From Mycobacterium sp. 141 (GTDB lineage: Bacteria; Actinomycetota; Actinomycetes; Mycobacteriales; Mycobacteriaceae): DNA of 64,000 nt. The stretch lies in NCBI RefSeq assembly GCF_000382405.1, contig NZ_KB908257.1, positions 124,001 to 188,000 of the forward strand, written 5' to 3'. The notes beneath the pieces are model-generated. The model made no database searches. It saw only the letters and a list, made by a program, of their open reading frames with translations, and was not told the origin of the DNA. This document shows positions 50,484 through 59,765 of this stretch, in pieces. The position numbers and the translations under genes are program-made. Position 1 is the stretch's first letter. The number at the start of each line of letters is the position of its first letter.

Positions 50484-53362
50484 CGCGTCACCGTCTTGGG
50501 CAGCCCGGCCGCGTCTGCCAGGTCGTTGTCCACCCGCGCGCCGAGGCTGCGCAGGACATCGAGCACCAGGCCGACGACGATGAGATACACCCCGAGGTCG
50601 AAGAACACCGCGGTGACCATTTTGACGTGGCCGAACACCGGGAGGTCGAGCTGAATCACAGCCGACGACAAGGCGGGTGCGCCCAAAGCCACCGAGGTGA
50701 TCGCCGTGGTGGCGGACAGGGCCAGCCCGGTGCCCAGGATCTTGCCGGCGTCCAACGGCAGTGTCTCGCCGAGTTCGTAGCGGCCGCCGGCCAGATACCG
50801 CAGGACCAGCGCCAGGCCCGCGGTCAGCCCACCGGCGAAACCACCGCCCGGGTGGTTGTGCCCGGCGAAGAAGAAGTACGCCGACAGCACCATGATGAGC
50901 GGGAAGATGACGCGGGTCGCGACCTCGAGCACGAGCGATCGGTGCCGGGGATCGCGCAATTCGCTGCCGCGCAGCCAGGTGATGTCACCGGCGGCCGGGC
51001 TGTACGCGGCGGTGGGCCCGATCTCGGGCTGGCCGACGGCTTGGCTGACGCGGGGTGCGGCGCCGAACCGGCGGTGCCGGAACACCAGGGAGGCCACGCC
51101 CGTCGCCGCCACCAGCAGCACCATGATCTCGCCCATGGTGTCCCAAGCCCGGATGTCGACCAGCAGCACGTTGACGGTGTTGGACCCGTGCCCGCGGTAG
51201 TAGGCCGCATCCGGCAGCAACTCGGCGATGCCGGCACCCGTGCGCGCGGCCATCGCGTAGGCCGCCAGGGTGGTCACCGCGGCGCCGACAGCCAGCGCCA
51301 GCAACGCGCGTGGGAGCCGGTGGCGCTTGATGTTGGCCCGGTCGGCCTCGGCGGGCAGGGTGCGCAACACCAACAGGAAGATCACCAAAACCAGTGTCTC
51401 GACGAGGAATTGGGTCAGCGCCAGGTCCGGTGCGCCGTGGAACGCGAAGATCGCGCCGCAACCATAACCGGTCACGCCGACCAGCAGCACCGCGGCCAGC
51501 CGGTTGCGCATCACCACGGCACCGAGGGCGGCGGCCAGCATCACCACGCCTATCACCACCTGCAGCGAGGAATCCCACAGCGCGAAATTCGGGCGATCGC
51601 GCGCGCCCAGCGCCAGCACCGCGATCGGCACCAGCACAAGCGTCGAGAGAATCACCGACTGGGTGGCGGGCAGCGAGCCGCGTTGTGTCGCAGCGGTGAT
51701 CCGGATCGACACGATGTCGAGCCCGCGGATCACCGCGTCGTACATGCGGTCCGCGTTGCCCAGCGGGAGGAATCCGGAGCCGGTGTGCGGCGACCGGTTC
51801 CGGCCGAAGAACACGGCGGTACCGACGGCGAGCACGATGGCCGACAGCAGCAGCGGCAGGCCAAGCCCGTGCCACAGCGCCAGGTGATAGCCCGACCCGC
51901 CGGGCATGGTTTTGGCGTATTCGTCGAGTACTGCGTCCAGGCCGGCGGGCCACAGTCCGAACACCAGGCCGGCGGCGGCCAGGATGGCCGGCGCGGCCAG
52001 GAATCTGGTCGAGGGCCGGTGCATTTCGGTGACCCGGATGCTGGGCTGCGGTAAACCTTTGGCGGCGAACGCACCCCATAGGAACCGCAGGCTGTAGATC
52101 GTCGTGAACACCGAGCCGACCACGATGCCGGTGAGCACCCACGGGGCTGCGGCGCCTAGTGTCGGACTGTGCAGCACGGTCTCCAGGTCGGCCTCCTTGG
52201 CGACAAACCCGAAGAACGGCGGCAACGCGGCCATGCTCGCGGTCGCGCCGACGGCGATGGTGAACAGGGGGCGGCTGTGCCGTCCGAGTCCGGCCAGCCA
52301 ACGGATGTCCCGGGTACCGGTCGCGTGGTCGATGATGCCGACCACCATGAACAGCGTCGCCTTGAACATCGCGTGCGCGCACAGCATGGCGAGCCCGGCC
52401 AGCATCATGTCGCTGCCGCCGGCCCCGACCATGACGCTGATCAGGCCCAGCTGGCTGACGGTGCCGAACGCCAGGATCAACTTGAGGTCGTATTCGCGCA
52501 CCGCCCGCCAGCCGGCCAACAGCATGGTGAGCAGCCCGAAGCCGATCACCATAGGCCGCCACAGCAGGGTGTCGGCGAAGCCGGGCGTCATCCGCGCCAC
52601 CAGGTAGACGCCGGCCTTCACCATCGCCGCGGCGTGCAGATAGGCGCTGACCGGTGTCGGCGCGGCCATCGCACCGGGTAGCCAGAAGTGCAACGGGACG
52701 ATGGCCGACTTGGACAGCGCGCCGACGAGGATCAGCGCCACGCCGATCGCGGCTGCCGTGCCGCCGGGCGGGGACGCGATCAGTTCCGACAGCAGATAGG
52801 TGCCGGCCAGGTGGCCGAGCACCACGATGCCAACCAGCATGGCCAGCCCGCCGAATGTCGTCACGAGTAAGGCTTGCGTTGCCGCGCGGCGGCTGGTCGC
52901 CCGCTCGGCATAGTGGCCTACCAGCAGGAACGACAGCACCGTGGTGGTTTCCCAGAAGATGTAGAGCACCAGCATGTTGTCGCTGACCACCAGGCCGAAC
53001 ATGGCTCCGGAGAACGCGACCAGCTCGGCGGCGAAGCTCGGGAGGCGGTTCTCCTTGTGCCCGTCATAGTGGTGGAAGTAGTCGCCGCAATAGAAGAGGA
53101 CGAGCGCGCCTATCGCCAGCACCAGCACGCTCATGATCGCGGCCAGCGAATCGAAGCGCAGCGTGATGTCCATCGACAGTTCGGGGACCCATGGGATGTT
53201 CAGGGTGGGTACCCGGTCGTGGCTTGGCCAGTTCAACGCCACCCACACCAGCGACCCGAGTGGCACCAGCGCCAACGGATAGAACGCTGCCCGGCCCCAT
53301 TTGGCGACCAGCGGAGGCGCAAGCGCGGTGGCTACCGCGTGAGCGACCAATACGGCGAGCAT
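50480..53362 (-). CDS. mrpA: fused Mrp antiporter subunits A and B
   Basis: 960 aa. Residues 1-~800 are MrpA with NuoL-like helices (VLSFLLVGHYAERATSRRAATQALLVTTFGGLAMLVG; HATGTRDIRWLAGLG). The C-terminal ~140 residues are MrpB (VIFPLIMVLSAYFFFAGHNHPGGGFAGGL), joined in one frame as in other actinobacteria. It is the first gene of the A-C-D-E-F-G operon, which supports sodium and alkali tolerance and pH homeostasis. Confidence 0.95.
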   Translation of the reverse strand: MLAVLVAHAVATALAPPLVAKWGRAAFYPLALVPLGSLVWVALNWPSHDRVPTLNIPWVPELSMDITLRFDSLAAIMSVLVLAIGALVLFYCGDYFHHYDGHKENRLPSFAAELVAFSGAMFGLVVSDNMLVLYIFWETTTVLSFLLVGHYAERATSRRAATQALLVTTFGGLAMLVGIVVLGHLAGTYLLSELIASPPGGTAAAIGVALILVGALSKSAIVPLHFWLPGAMAAPTPVSAYLHAAAMVKAGVYLVARMTPGFADTLLWRPMVIGFGLLTMLLAGWRAVREYDLKLILAFGTVSQLGLISVMVGAGGSDMMLAGLAMLCAHAMFKATLFMVVGIIDHATGTRDIRWLAGLGRHSRPLFTIAVGATASMAALPPFFGFVAKEADLETVLHSPTLGAAAPWVLTGIVVGSVFTTIYSLRFLWGAFAAKGLPQPSIRVTEMHRPSTRFLAAPAILAAAGLVFGLWPAGLDAVLDEYAKTMPGGSGYHLALWHGLGLPLLLSAIVLAVGTAVFFGRNRSPHTGSGFLPLGNADRMYDAVIRGLDIVSIRITAATQRGSLPATQSVILSTLVLVPIAVLALGARDRPNFALWDSSLQVVIGVVMLAAALGAVVMRNRLAAVLLVGVTGYGCGAIFAFHGAPDLALTQFLVETLVLVIFLLVLRTLPAEADRANIKRHRLPRALLALAVGAAVTTLAAYAMAARTGAGIAELLPDAAYYRGHGSNTVNVLLVDIRAWDTMGEIMVLLVAATGVASLVFRHRRFGAAPRVSQAVGQPEIGPTAAYSPAAGDITWLRGSELRDPRHRSLVLEVATRVIFPLIMVLSAYFFFAGHNHPGGGFAGGLTAGLALVLRYLAGGRYELGETLPLDAGKILGTGLALSATTAITSVALGAPALSSAVIQLDLPVFGHVKMVTAVFFDLGVYLIVVGLVLDVLRSLGARVDNDLADAAGLPKTVTR

Positions 53363-53542
53363 CGCACTCCGATCTGGTTGGGGTCGGGGTGTCGGACACC
53401 GATGAGCGCTGACGCGGAATCAACGGGCACACGTGGCGTCGGATTTCGGTCATTCTACGTGGGCCTCTACGTGGGCCGGTGTCACTAGCGTCATTTCCTG
53501 TGGGAACCCGTGAGGTTCTGGTGATAGGCGCCGGGCCGACCG

Positions 53543-53558
53543 CTCGGCTTTCGCCGAG
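53543..53558. repeat. hairpin abutting the DUF559-linked palindrome
   Basis: Perfect 6-bp stem CTCGGC/GCCGAG; on the minus strand the loop is GAAA, a stable tetraloop. It lies directly next to the 18-bp-arm palindrome at 53559 and follows it on the DUF559 transcript. Confidence 0.75.
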
Positions 53559-53606
53559 ATTCACCTCAGGGACAAAATCAGGCCGGGATTTGTCCCTGAG
53601 GTGAAT
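53559..53606. repeat. perfect 18-bp-arm palindrome across the DUF559 stop codon
   Basis: ATTCACCTCAGGGACAAA (53559-53576) is exactly complementary to 53589-53606, with a 12-nt loop holding the stop of the DUF559 gene. The right arm is coding sequence. It may end transcription and/or be a mobility-linked site. Confidence 0.95.
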
Positions 53607-54447
53607 GTGGGTGCCAGCCTCGGCTGAGTAACGCTCGCTCGACGCGGACCAGGACATCGGCGATGTCGTCCTCGGCGATGACGCGGATGACGATCCACCC
53701 CAGCTCTTGCAACCTGCGCAGGATCTTGTGGTCGCGGACATAGCGTCTGCGGTCGGTCTGGTGATAGGCGCCGTCGTAGTTGACGGCCACTCCGAACCGT
53801 CGCCAACCCATGTCCAAGATGGCCAGTCGTCGGGAGCGTCCCTCGACGACGGTGATCTGGGTTTCGTCCGGGGGCATGCGAGCATCGGTCAGCTGCAGGC
53901 GCAGCCGTGTCTCGGGTGGTGAGTCGGCGCCGGCGTCCACCAGCGACAACGCATCTTTCAGGCGGCGAATACCACGGACCGACGGATACCGGGCGATCAG
54001 TGGCAGCACGTCGTCGGTGGTGACGCGCCGGGTCCACGCCAGGGCGTCGAGTCGCGCCACCGCCTCGTCGCGCGGAAAGTGGCGGCCCAGGTCGAATGCC
54101 GTGCGTGCCGGTGTGGTCACGGTCAGGCCTGCGACCCGGGTGATTTCGTCGTCGGCCAAGATCTCGTTGCGCACGATCAGGCCTGTAGCGGGTCGGCTAC
54201 TTCGCCAGATCAATTCGATCGGAATGTCGGCATCGACCCACGCGGCGCCATGTAGCGCTGACGCGGCGATACCTGCGATGACGGCGCGTCGGCCCGACCA
54301 CAGCCAGGCACCCGCGGTGCGATCACGCAGCGTCGGCTCTGCACACGCGTACACGTCCGGGAACAGGCGCCGGTAGTGGTGTCGCAGGTCGTTGCGCGTC
54401 ACCAGACCCTGTGCCAGCGCTTCGCTTCCGATGAATGCGCCTTTCAT
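53578..54447 (-). CDS. AbiEi-like / DUF559 protein, second copy
   Basis: 289 aa. Same architecture as the gene at 19063-19902: AbiEi-type N terminus (FIGSEALAQGLVTRNDLR), the middle VTTPARTAFDLGR, SLVDAGADSPPETRLR and a C-terminal LDMGW..VAVNYDGAYH..ELGWIVIRV block of DUF559/Vsr-like folds. Sequence identity to the first copy is limited, so the two are old paralogs rather than a recent duplication. Its stop is inside a perfect palindrome. It lies between the mrp operon and the ArsB-type gene. Confidence 0.75.
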   Translation of the reverse strand: MKGAFIGSEALAQGLVTRNDLRHHYRRLFPDVYACAEPTLRDRTAGAWLWSGRRAVIAGIAASALHGAAWVDADIPIELIWRSSRPATGLIVRNEILADDEITRVAGLTVTTPARTAFDLGRHFPRDEAVARLDALAWTRRVTTDDVLPLIARYPSVRGIRRLKDALSLVDAGADSPPETRLRLQLTDARMPPDETQITVVEGRSRRLAILDMGWRRFGVAVNYDGAYHQTDRRRYVRDHKILRRLQELGWIVIRVIAEDDIADVLVRVERALLSRGWHPHSPQGQIPA

Positions 54448-54485
54448 GCGGGCATGGTGTCAGCGGCCACCGACACCGCACCACA

Positions 54486-55862
54486 TCAGAAGTACCGCAA
54501 CCACACGTACACCCACGCAAGCGTCGTGCTCAGCAACGTCACCACGATGCCGTAGCGGGTGAACCGCCAGAAGCTGATCGCGTGCCCGGCACGTTGGGCG
54601 ATGCCGATCGCGACCACATTGGCGCTCGCGGCGATCGCGGTGCCGTTGCCCGAAAAGCATGCGCCCAGCGCGAACGCCCACCACAGTGCCTGGCCCGTGC
54701 CGGCGTCCGGGGTCTGGGCCACCATGGATTCGACGACGGGCGTCATCGTTGCGGTGTACGGGATGTTGTCGACGAATGCACCGACGACCGCCGAACCGAA
54801 CAACAGTGCGGTCGCCGCACCGAGCCAGTTGTCGGCGAATGCGGACTCGGCCACTGAACCGAGCCTACCGATCACGCCGGTGTGCACCAGTCCGGCCACC
54901 ATGACGAACAAGCCTATGAAGAACACCAGCGTCGGCCATTCCACCTCGGGCAGGATCTCGGCCACGTCGATATCAGTGACCAGAAGCATCAGCCCGGCCC
55001 CGAGCAGCGCCACGACCGACGGTGCGACGGGTAGTACCGAATGCAGTACGAAACCGAGGATGACCAGGTTCAGTACCACCAGGGAGCGGACGAGCAGGCG
55101 GGTGTCCTTGATGGCCCGGCGTTCCTGTAGCGCCATGATCTCGTCGATGTAGATCTTGTCGGCGCGCAGGTCTTTGCGGAACAACACCCGGGTGAACACC
55201 ACGAACAGCACGAAGATGATTGCCACCGCGGGCGCCATGTGGATCAGAAAGTCGTTGAACGTCAAGCCCGCCCGGCTGCCGATGATGATGTTGGGCGGGT
55301 CGCCGATCAAGGTCGCGGCGCCGCCGATGTTGGACGCGAGCACCTCGGCGATGAGATAGGGCTGTGGTGAGATCCGCAACCGGTCGCAGACCACCAGCGT
55401 GACCGGCGCGACCAACAGGATGATCGTGACATTGTCGAGCACGGGCGACGCGATCGCGGTGATCACCATCAGCATCACCATGAGCCGGAACGGCTTGCCG
55501 CGGGAGCGTTTCGCCGCCCAGATGGCGAGGAAATCGAACAGCCCGGTCTGTTTGACGACGCCGACGATGATCATCATCCCGAGCAGCAGGAAGATGACGT
55601 TCCAATCGATGCCTTCGTGCTCGGAGTAGAAGACCCGCTCGCCGGGGATGAGCCCGAGCAACGCCATCAGCCCGGCCGCGACCAGGACGGTCTTGACCTT
55701 GTCGGCCCGCTCTGTGGCGATGAACCAGAATGCGACGACGAAGATCCCCAGCGCCAGTATCGGGGCGAGCGAAGCGACGGGGGATACGACGGCGGCGAGC
55801 GAAGCGACGGGGGGCAGGTCGGCGGCGAGCGAAGCGACGGGGGGCAGGTCGGCGGCGAGCAC
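54486..55862 (-). CDS. ArsB/NhaD-type (SLC13-like) membrane carrier
   Basis: 458 aa with ~11 TM helices. Family motifs are DNVTIILLVAPVTLVVCDRLR, NIGGAATLIGDPPNIIIGS and VDNIPYTATMTPVV, as in ArsB/CitM/YbiR carriers; the ion is unknown. The N-terminal ~32 residues are three in-frame decapeptide repeats of AADLPPVASL type. The GTG at 55862 starts 8 bp after the CBS gene stop; no other start exists before the first helix, so the repeats must be translated. The pair resembles Rv2683-arsB in M. tuberculosis. Confidence 0.85.
   Translation of the reverse strand: MLAADLPPVASLAADLPPVASLAAVVSPVASLAPILALGIFVVAFWFIATERADKVKTVLVAAGLMALLGLIPGERVFYSEHEGIDWNVIFLLLGMMIIVGVVKQTGLFDFLAIWAAKRSRGKPFRLMVMLMVITAIASPVLDNVTIILLVAPVTLVVCDRLRISPQPYLIAEVLASNIGGAATLIGDPPNIIIGSRAGLTFNDFLIHMAPAVAIIFVLFVVFTRVLFRKDLRADKIYIDEIMALQERRAIKDTRLLVRSLVVLNLVILGFVLHSVLPVAPSVVALLGAGLMLLVTDIDVAEILPEVEWPTLVFFIGLFVMVAGLVHTGVIGRLGSVAESAFADNWLGAATALLFGSAVVGAFVDNIPYTATMTPVVESMVAQTPDAGTGQALWWAFALGACFSGNGTAIAASANVVAIGIAQRAGHAISFWRFTRYGIVVTLLSTTLAWVYVWLRYF
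55764..55860 (-). repeat. 30-bp tandem repeat inside the carrier gene N terminus
   Basis: About three units of 30 bp (two identical at 55791-55820 and 55821-55850, plus diverged ends), each with GGCGAGCGAAGCGACGG. The period keeps the reading frame, so gain or loss of units changes protein length by 10 residues without a frameshift. Confidence 0.95.
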
Positions 55863-55869
55863 CGGGGTG

Positions 55870-56358
55870 TCAGTCGCCTGGTCCGGCTACCGCCAGACTG
55901 GTCAGCAGCCGTTCGAGGGTCACCGCCCCGGTGAGCCGGCCGGTGTCGTCGACGACTGCGATGAGTGGACTGCGCTTGTTCGCCATCACCGTCGCGATCT
56001 CCAGCAGCGTCGCATCCGGTGACACGGTGGCCGGTTTGGCCACCGGAGTCGGGAGACAGTCGCCGACCGTCAGCTTGCCGGGGCCGTGCCAGAACAGGTC
56101 GGCGTGAATCTCGTCGACCGTGCGGACCAGCGCCGGATCGTCCTGGTAGGACTCGGGTATGGCCAGCCGCAGCACCTGGGTCCCGGGTAGCACGGCGACC
56201 GGCCGTTCTGAATCGTCGACCACCACCAGCCCGGGCAGCCGGTTGACCACCATCAGCTGAACCGCCTTGGAGACCGGGTCGTCGATCCGGACCGTCGGTG
56301 GGTGGACGGCGATTTCATGTGCTTGCATGTCTTCGTTCCAGTGGGTCGCTAGGGTCAT
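55870..56358 (-). CDS. CBS-domain pair protein
   Basis: 162 aa with two CBS motifs ([24 protein letters not shown], and [41 protein letters not shown]). Such modules bind adenosine nucleotides or similar ligands and regulate partner proteins. It precedes the ArsB-type carrier by 7 bp and probably gates it. ATG at 56358 chosen; a second in-frame ATG is 30 bp downstream. Confidence 0.88.
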   Translation of the reverse strand: MTLATHWNEDMQAHEIAVHPPTVRIDDPVSKAVQLMVVNRLPGLVVVDDSERPVAVLPGTQVLRLAIPESYQDDPALVRTVDEIHADLFWHGPGKLTVGDCLPTPVAKPATVSPDATLLEIATVMANKRSPLIAVVDDTGRLTGAVTLERLLTSLAVAGPGD

Positions 56359-56500
56359 GGTCCTCGTTCTCCGAGTCGCCTGGCATCGATCGGCCCAGTT
56401 TGTGCGGTGCGCCGGTGGATGACCATCGGGTCTGACACCCATTCCGTGGGGGATGTCGCCCGTATGGACAAACCTCGACGTTTCAAGCCACGCTGGTGGG

Positions 56501-57460
56501 GTGAAACCGGCGCGCACTCCGGCCACAGCGCTGTTCCGAAGAGTGTTTCTGATCAACGGGCTGATCTTCACCCTCGGCACGTTGATCCTGGCGGTGTCGC
56601 CGGCATCGGTGTCCTCGCGCATCAAGGCCACCGAGATCCCGGTGTTGGTGATCGGTTTGGCGGTGATCCTGGCCGCCAACGCACTGCTGCTGAAATCGAG
56701 CCTTGCCCCGCTGGATCGGCTCGCCGCGTCAATGCAGCGGGTCGATCCGCCCAAGCGCACCGATCGGGTGGATCACGGCAGCAACCACGATCTGCAGCAG
56801 CTCATCGTGTCGTTCAACGCCATGCTCGACCGGTTGGAGACCGAGCGCACGACGGCGAGCGCATTGGCACTGGCTGCGCAGGAGAACGAGCGTCAACGCA
56901 TCGCCAGGGAGCTGCACGACGAGATCGGCCAGACTCTGACGGTTGCACTGTTACGGCTCAAGCGGGCCGTCGACCGCGCGCCGGGGCCGATCGCCGACGA
57001 ACTCACCGATGCCCAGGAGATCGTGCGGTCCAGCCTCGACGAGGTCCGAGAAATCGCCCGACGGCTGCGCCCCGACGTGCTGGAGGATCTCGGGCTGCAC
57101 AGCGCCCTCAACGCGCTGTGCACCGACTTCGGTCAGGCTTCGGGTATCGCGGTGGTCAAACACATTGCACCGCAATCACATCGGTTGCAGCCGGATGTCG
57201 AGCTCGTCTGCTACCGGATCGCACAGGAGAGCCTGACGAATGTGGCCCGGCACTCCGGTGCTCGTAAGGTATGGCTCGATATGCACACCAGCGCAACGGA
57301 TTTGACGTTGCGAATCGCCGACGACGGGAGTGGCGGAGTGGAGTCCGAGGGGGCGGGCATCAACGGCATGCGTGAGCGGGCACTGTTGGTGAACGCCGAA
57401 CTGACCATCACCTCTCCACAGGACGGCGGTACTGAGGTGAGGCTGGTGATCCCGCTCTGA
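56501..57460 (+). CDS. NarL-type sensor histidine kinase
   Basis: 319 aa. Two TM helices (about residues 14-34 and 45-65) bracket a very short external loop, then HAMP, HisKA_3 with phospho-His 139 ([14 protein letters not shown]) and a C-terminal HATPase ([17 protein letters not shown]). The small sensor loop suggests membrane or intramembrane sensing. It overlaps its response regulator by 1 bp and is divergent from the CBS-carrier pair. Confidence 0.92.
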   Translation: MKPARTPATALFRRVFLINGLIFTLGTLILAVSPASVSSRIKATEIPVLVIGLAVILAANALLLKSSLAPLDRLAASMQRVDPPKRTDRVDHGSNHDLQQLIVSFNAMLDRLETERTTASALALAAQENERQRIARELHDEIGQTLTVALLRLKRAVDRAPGPIADELTDAQEIVRSSLDEVREIARRLRPDVLEDLGLHSALNALCTDFGQASGIAVVKHIAPQSHRLQPDVELVCYRIAQESLTNVARHSGARKVWLDMHTSATDLTLRIADDGSGGVESEGAGINGMRERALLVNAELTITSPQDGGTEVRLVIPL

Positions 57461-58107
57461 TGACTGCACGAATCCTGCTGGCCGACGATCATGCGCTGGT
57501 GCGCAGTGGATTGCGCATGATCATCGACGCCGAGCCGGACTTGCAGGTGGTGGCCGAGGCGGCCGACGGGTATGAGGCGCTGACCTCTCTCGGTGAAACC
57601 CCGGCTGATTTGGCCATTCTCGACATCGCGATGCCGAGAATGACCGGCTTGCAGGCCGCGCGGGAAATCAACCGCACGTATCCGCACGTCCGGATTCTGA
57701 TCCTGTCGATGTACGACAACGAGCAGTATTTCTTCGAGGCGCTCAAGGCCGGGGCATCGGGTTATGTGCTGAAGTCCGTGGCCGACCGTGATCTGTTGGA
57801 GGCGTGCCGGGCGACGCTGCGTGGTGAGCCCTTCCTCTATGCGGGCGCGGTCACCGCGTTGATCCGGGACTATCTGCATCGGGCTCGGCAGGGCGGGGAA
57901 CTGCCGGACACCATCGTCACGCCGCGGGAAGAGGAGGTGCTCAAGCTCATCGCCGAGGGTTACTCGACCCGTGAGATCGCGGCGACGCTGACCATCAGCG
58001 CCAAAACCGTTGACCGGCACCGCACCAACATCCTGGCCAAGCTCGGGCTGCGGGATCGGTTGGCGCTCACCCGCTATGCGATCCGGGCGGGCCTCATCGA
58101 GCCGTGA
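57460..58107 (+). CDS. NarL/LuxR-family response regulator
   Basis: 215 aa. Receiver domain with Asp 55 (AILDIAMPR), Thr/Ser and Lys (VLKSVADRDLL), then a LuxR HTH (LTPREEEVLKLIAEGYSTREIAATL-type sequence and VDRHRTNILAKL). The ATG overlaps the kinase stop (TGATG). Its 3' end overlaps convergent DUF1707 gene by 34 bp. Confidence 0.94.
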   Translation: MTARILLADDHALVRSGLRMIIDAEPDLQVVAEAADGYEALTSLGETPADLAILDIAMPRMTGLQAAREINRTYPHVRILILSMYDNEQYFFEALKAGASGYVLKSVADRDLLEACRATLRGEPFLYAGAVTALIRDYLHRARQGGELPDTIVTPREEEVLKLIAEGYSTREIAATLTISAKTVDRHRTNILAKLGLRDRLALTRYAIRAGLIEP

Positions 58108-58511
58108 GCCCAGACCGGGATGGCATGGGACGCAACGCCGATGCCCCAACCCATGATTGGCCAGACGGGCCAGAAGTACCACCCGCCGCCGCCCAGCCCG
58201 ACCGCCAGCCAGATGCCGACCATCAACACTGAGCCTGCCAGGTAGGCACCGAGATGGATGACGACGCTCAATCGGGCGGCCCTGGCCTGTGCGGTGCGCT
58301 GCCGAGGATCGTTGCGCCGCAGTTGGATGACGGGCAGATCGGCCACGAGTTGGTGTAACTCGGCGGTGGTGTGGGCGCAGAGCGCGCGCTGCAATCGATC
58401 TTCGTATTCGGTCATGGTCAGGTAGCCCTGCGAGAGAGCCTGTCCGAGGTCGTTCGCGGTCTTCTCGCGTTCAGGATCGCCGACGCGGGTGGGTTGCTGC
58501 ATGACAGACAT
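58074..58511 (-). CDS. DUF1707 protein with two TM helices
   Basis: 145 aa. The N-terminal DUF1707 module (RVGDPEREKTANDLGQALSQGYLTMTEYEDRLQRAL; ADLP) is followed by two TM helices (AYLAGSVLMVGIWLAV and YFWPVWPIMGWGIGVA). The function of this actinobacterial family is unknown. Convergent with the response regulator gene. Confidence 0.85.
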   Translation of the reverse strand: MSVMQQPTRVGDPEREKTANDLGQALSQGYLTMTEYEDRLQRALCAHTTAELHQLVADLPVIQLRRNDPRQRTAQARAARLSVVIHLGAYLAGSVLMVGIWLAVGLGGGGWYFWPVWPIMGWGIGVASHAIPVWAHGSMRPARIA

Positions 58512-58831
58512 GACGCCTCCGTTGAACTTGTCAGTGACTAGTTCAACGATGAACCCTTATCTTGTCGGTGTCAAGATTAAATATGCACCCATGCCGGTCG
58601 CGGTCAGGATGCGACGATGCGGATGAATCGTGCGGTCTGGTTCCCGTGGGCGGCGGTGCGCGTCACTGGGATGGAGATTGCACGCCGGTGGCAGTGCCCC
58701 GTTCGGACTGCGTAGCGGCGCGGAGAATTACGAGGACCTGCTGGCCACCATGTTTGCCGCCGACCTGGTGGGCCCGGAGACCTTGGTCAGCGGCCGGAAG
58801 TGGCCCGCGTCCTTGGCGAGGATCATGGGGA
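58512..58831. other. 320-bp gap, no assignable gene
   Basis: No complete gene with recognisable homology is visible. A + strand stretch near 58732-58840 reads YEDLLATMFAADLVGPETLVSG, which looks protein-like but matches no family I know and lacks a good start. It may be a decayed gene fragment. The upstream side holds the DUF1707 promoter, where GTTGAAC and GTTCAAC occur as a near dyad (about 58522-58546). Confidence 0.4.
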
Positions 58832-59680
58832 CTACAGGAACGCGTCGCGGTTGTTGATTGCCCACTCGAGGTAGGTCGTGGGCCCACGGCCAGTTATTTC
58901 GTGAACCGTCGGCGTGACGACGGCTTCCTGGGTCGTTTCGAAGGCCCATTGGCCCATGAGGAGGTCGAGGTATTCGGGTGGCAGCACCTGTCCGTAGAGT
59001 GCGCGCCCTTCAGAGTCCGAAAGCACGGTGACGTCGATGGGATCGGCGATGGCCTGGCTGATGAGGCCAATTTGATCTCGCATAGTCAAGGAATCCGGCC
59101 CGGTGAGGACGATCTTCTCCCCGTCGAGTTGTGAAGTCGTGATCGCACGTACGGCGACAGCGGCTATGTCCTCATCGGCTATCGGGGCCTGCTGGGATTC
59201 CGGGAAGGGCAGGCCCACATTGCGGTGCTCACGAATTTGTTTGGCCCAAAAACGAATTGCGTTGCGGGCGAATGCGCCAGGCCGCAAACATACAGCGGTG
59301 AAACCGCCGTCGGTGATCGCATTCTCCACGGCGAGGTGACGCTGTTTGTTGTATTCCACGAACGGTTCGTGGCGAGTGGTGTCGATCGTGGACAGCACGA
59401 CCACCTTGTCGACGCCGGCCGCCTTCATCTCTTCGACCAGCCCCGGCAATGTGTCTGGTTGCGCAAAGCTGTAAAGGAAGACGGTCTCGACACCCTCAGG
59501 GGCCGCCCGCATCGTGTGTGGCTGATTGAGATCGCTCGGAAACGTTTGCAGCCATGGCCACCGCTGCGGATCGGGTCGACGACATGTCGCCCGTACCTCG
59601 ACCCCGGCGTCACGCAGCTGGCCGACGATGCTCGAGCCCACCCCGCCAGCGGCCCCGGTTATCAGTATCCGCATTGTCAT
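58832..59680 (-). CDS. NmrA-like NAD(P)-binding protein
   Basis: 282 aa atypical SDR. MRILITGAAGGVGSSIV is the dinucleotide-binding start; there is no SDR catalytic Tyr-Lys pair in the usual place. Similar proteins act as NADPH-binding sensors or NAD(P)H:quinone reductases (QOR2/YtfG type). AAAGGG before the ATG at 59680 supports this start. Divergent from a LysR gene, 85 bp between starts. Confidence 0.85.
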   Translation of the reverse strand: MTMRILITGAAGGVGSSIVGQLRDAGVEVRATCRRPDPQRWPWLQTFPSDLNQPHTMRAAPEGVETVFLYSFAQPDTLPGLVEEMKAAGVDKVVVLSTIDTTRHEPFVEYNKQRHLAVENAITDGGFTAVCLRPGAFARNAIRFWAKQIREHRNVGLPFPESQQAPIADEDIAAVAVRAITTSQLDGEKIVLTGPDSLTMRDQIGLISQAIADPIDVTVLSDSEGRALYGQVLPPEYLDLLMGQWAFETTQEAVVTPTVHEITGRGPTTYLEWAINNRDAFL

Positions 59681-59733
59681 AACCCTTTCTTTGGCGTCGG
59701 ACTCGACTTTAGGAATCACGTCATATCAGCACC

Positions 59734-59760
59734 AATCATGATTAGGAATATGCAATATTC
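59734..59760. promoter_or_regulatory. two dyads in the NmrA/LysR intergenic region
   Basis: AATCATGATT (59734-59743) is a perfect palindrome, and GAATATGCAATATTC (59746-59760) a perfect 6-3-6 dyad ending 5 bp before the LysR ATG. The AT-rich composition stands out here. Likely LysR operator for the divergent pair. Confidence 0.55.
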
Positions 59761-59765
59761 GTGAG

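Noticed and set aside
55764..55860. Possible CRISPR-like array
   Set aside because: Units are tandem without spacers, and in frame within a coding sequence.
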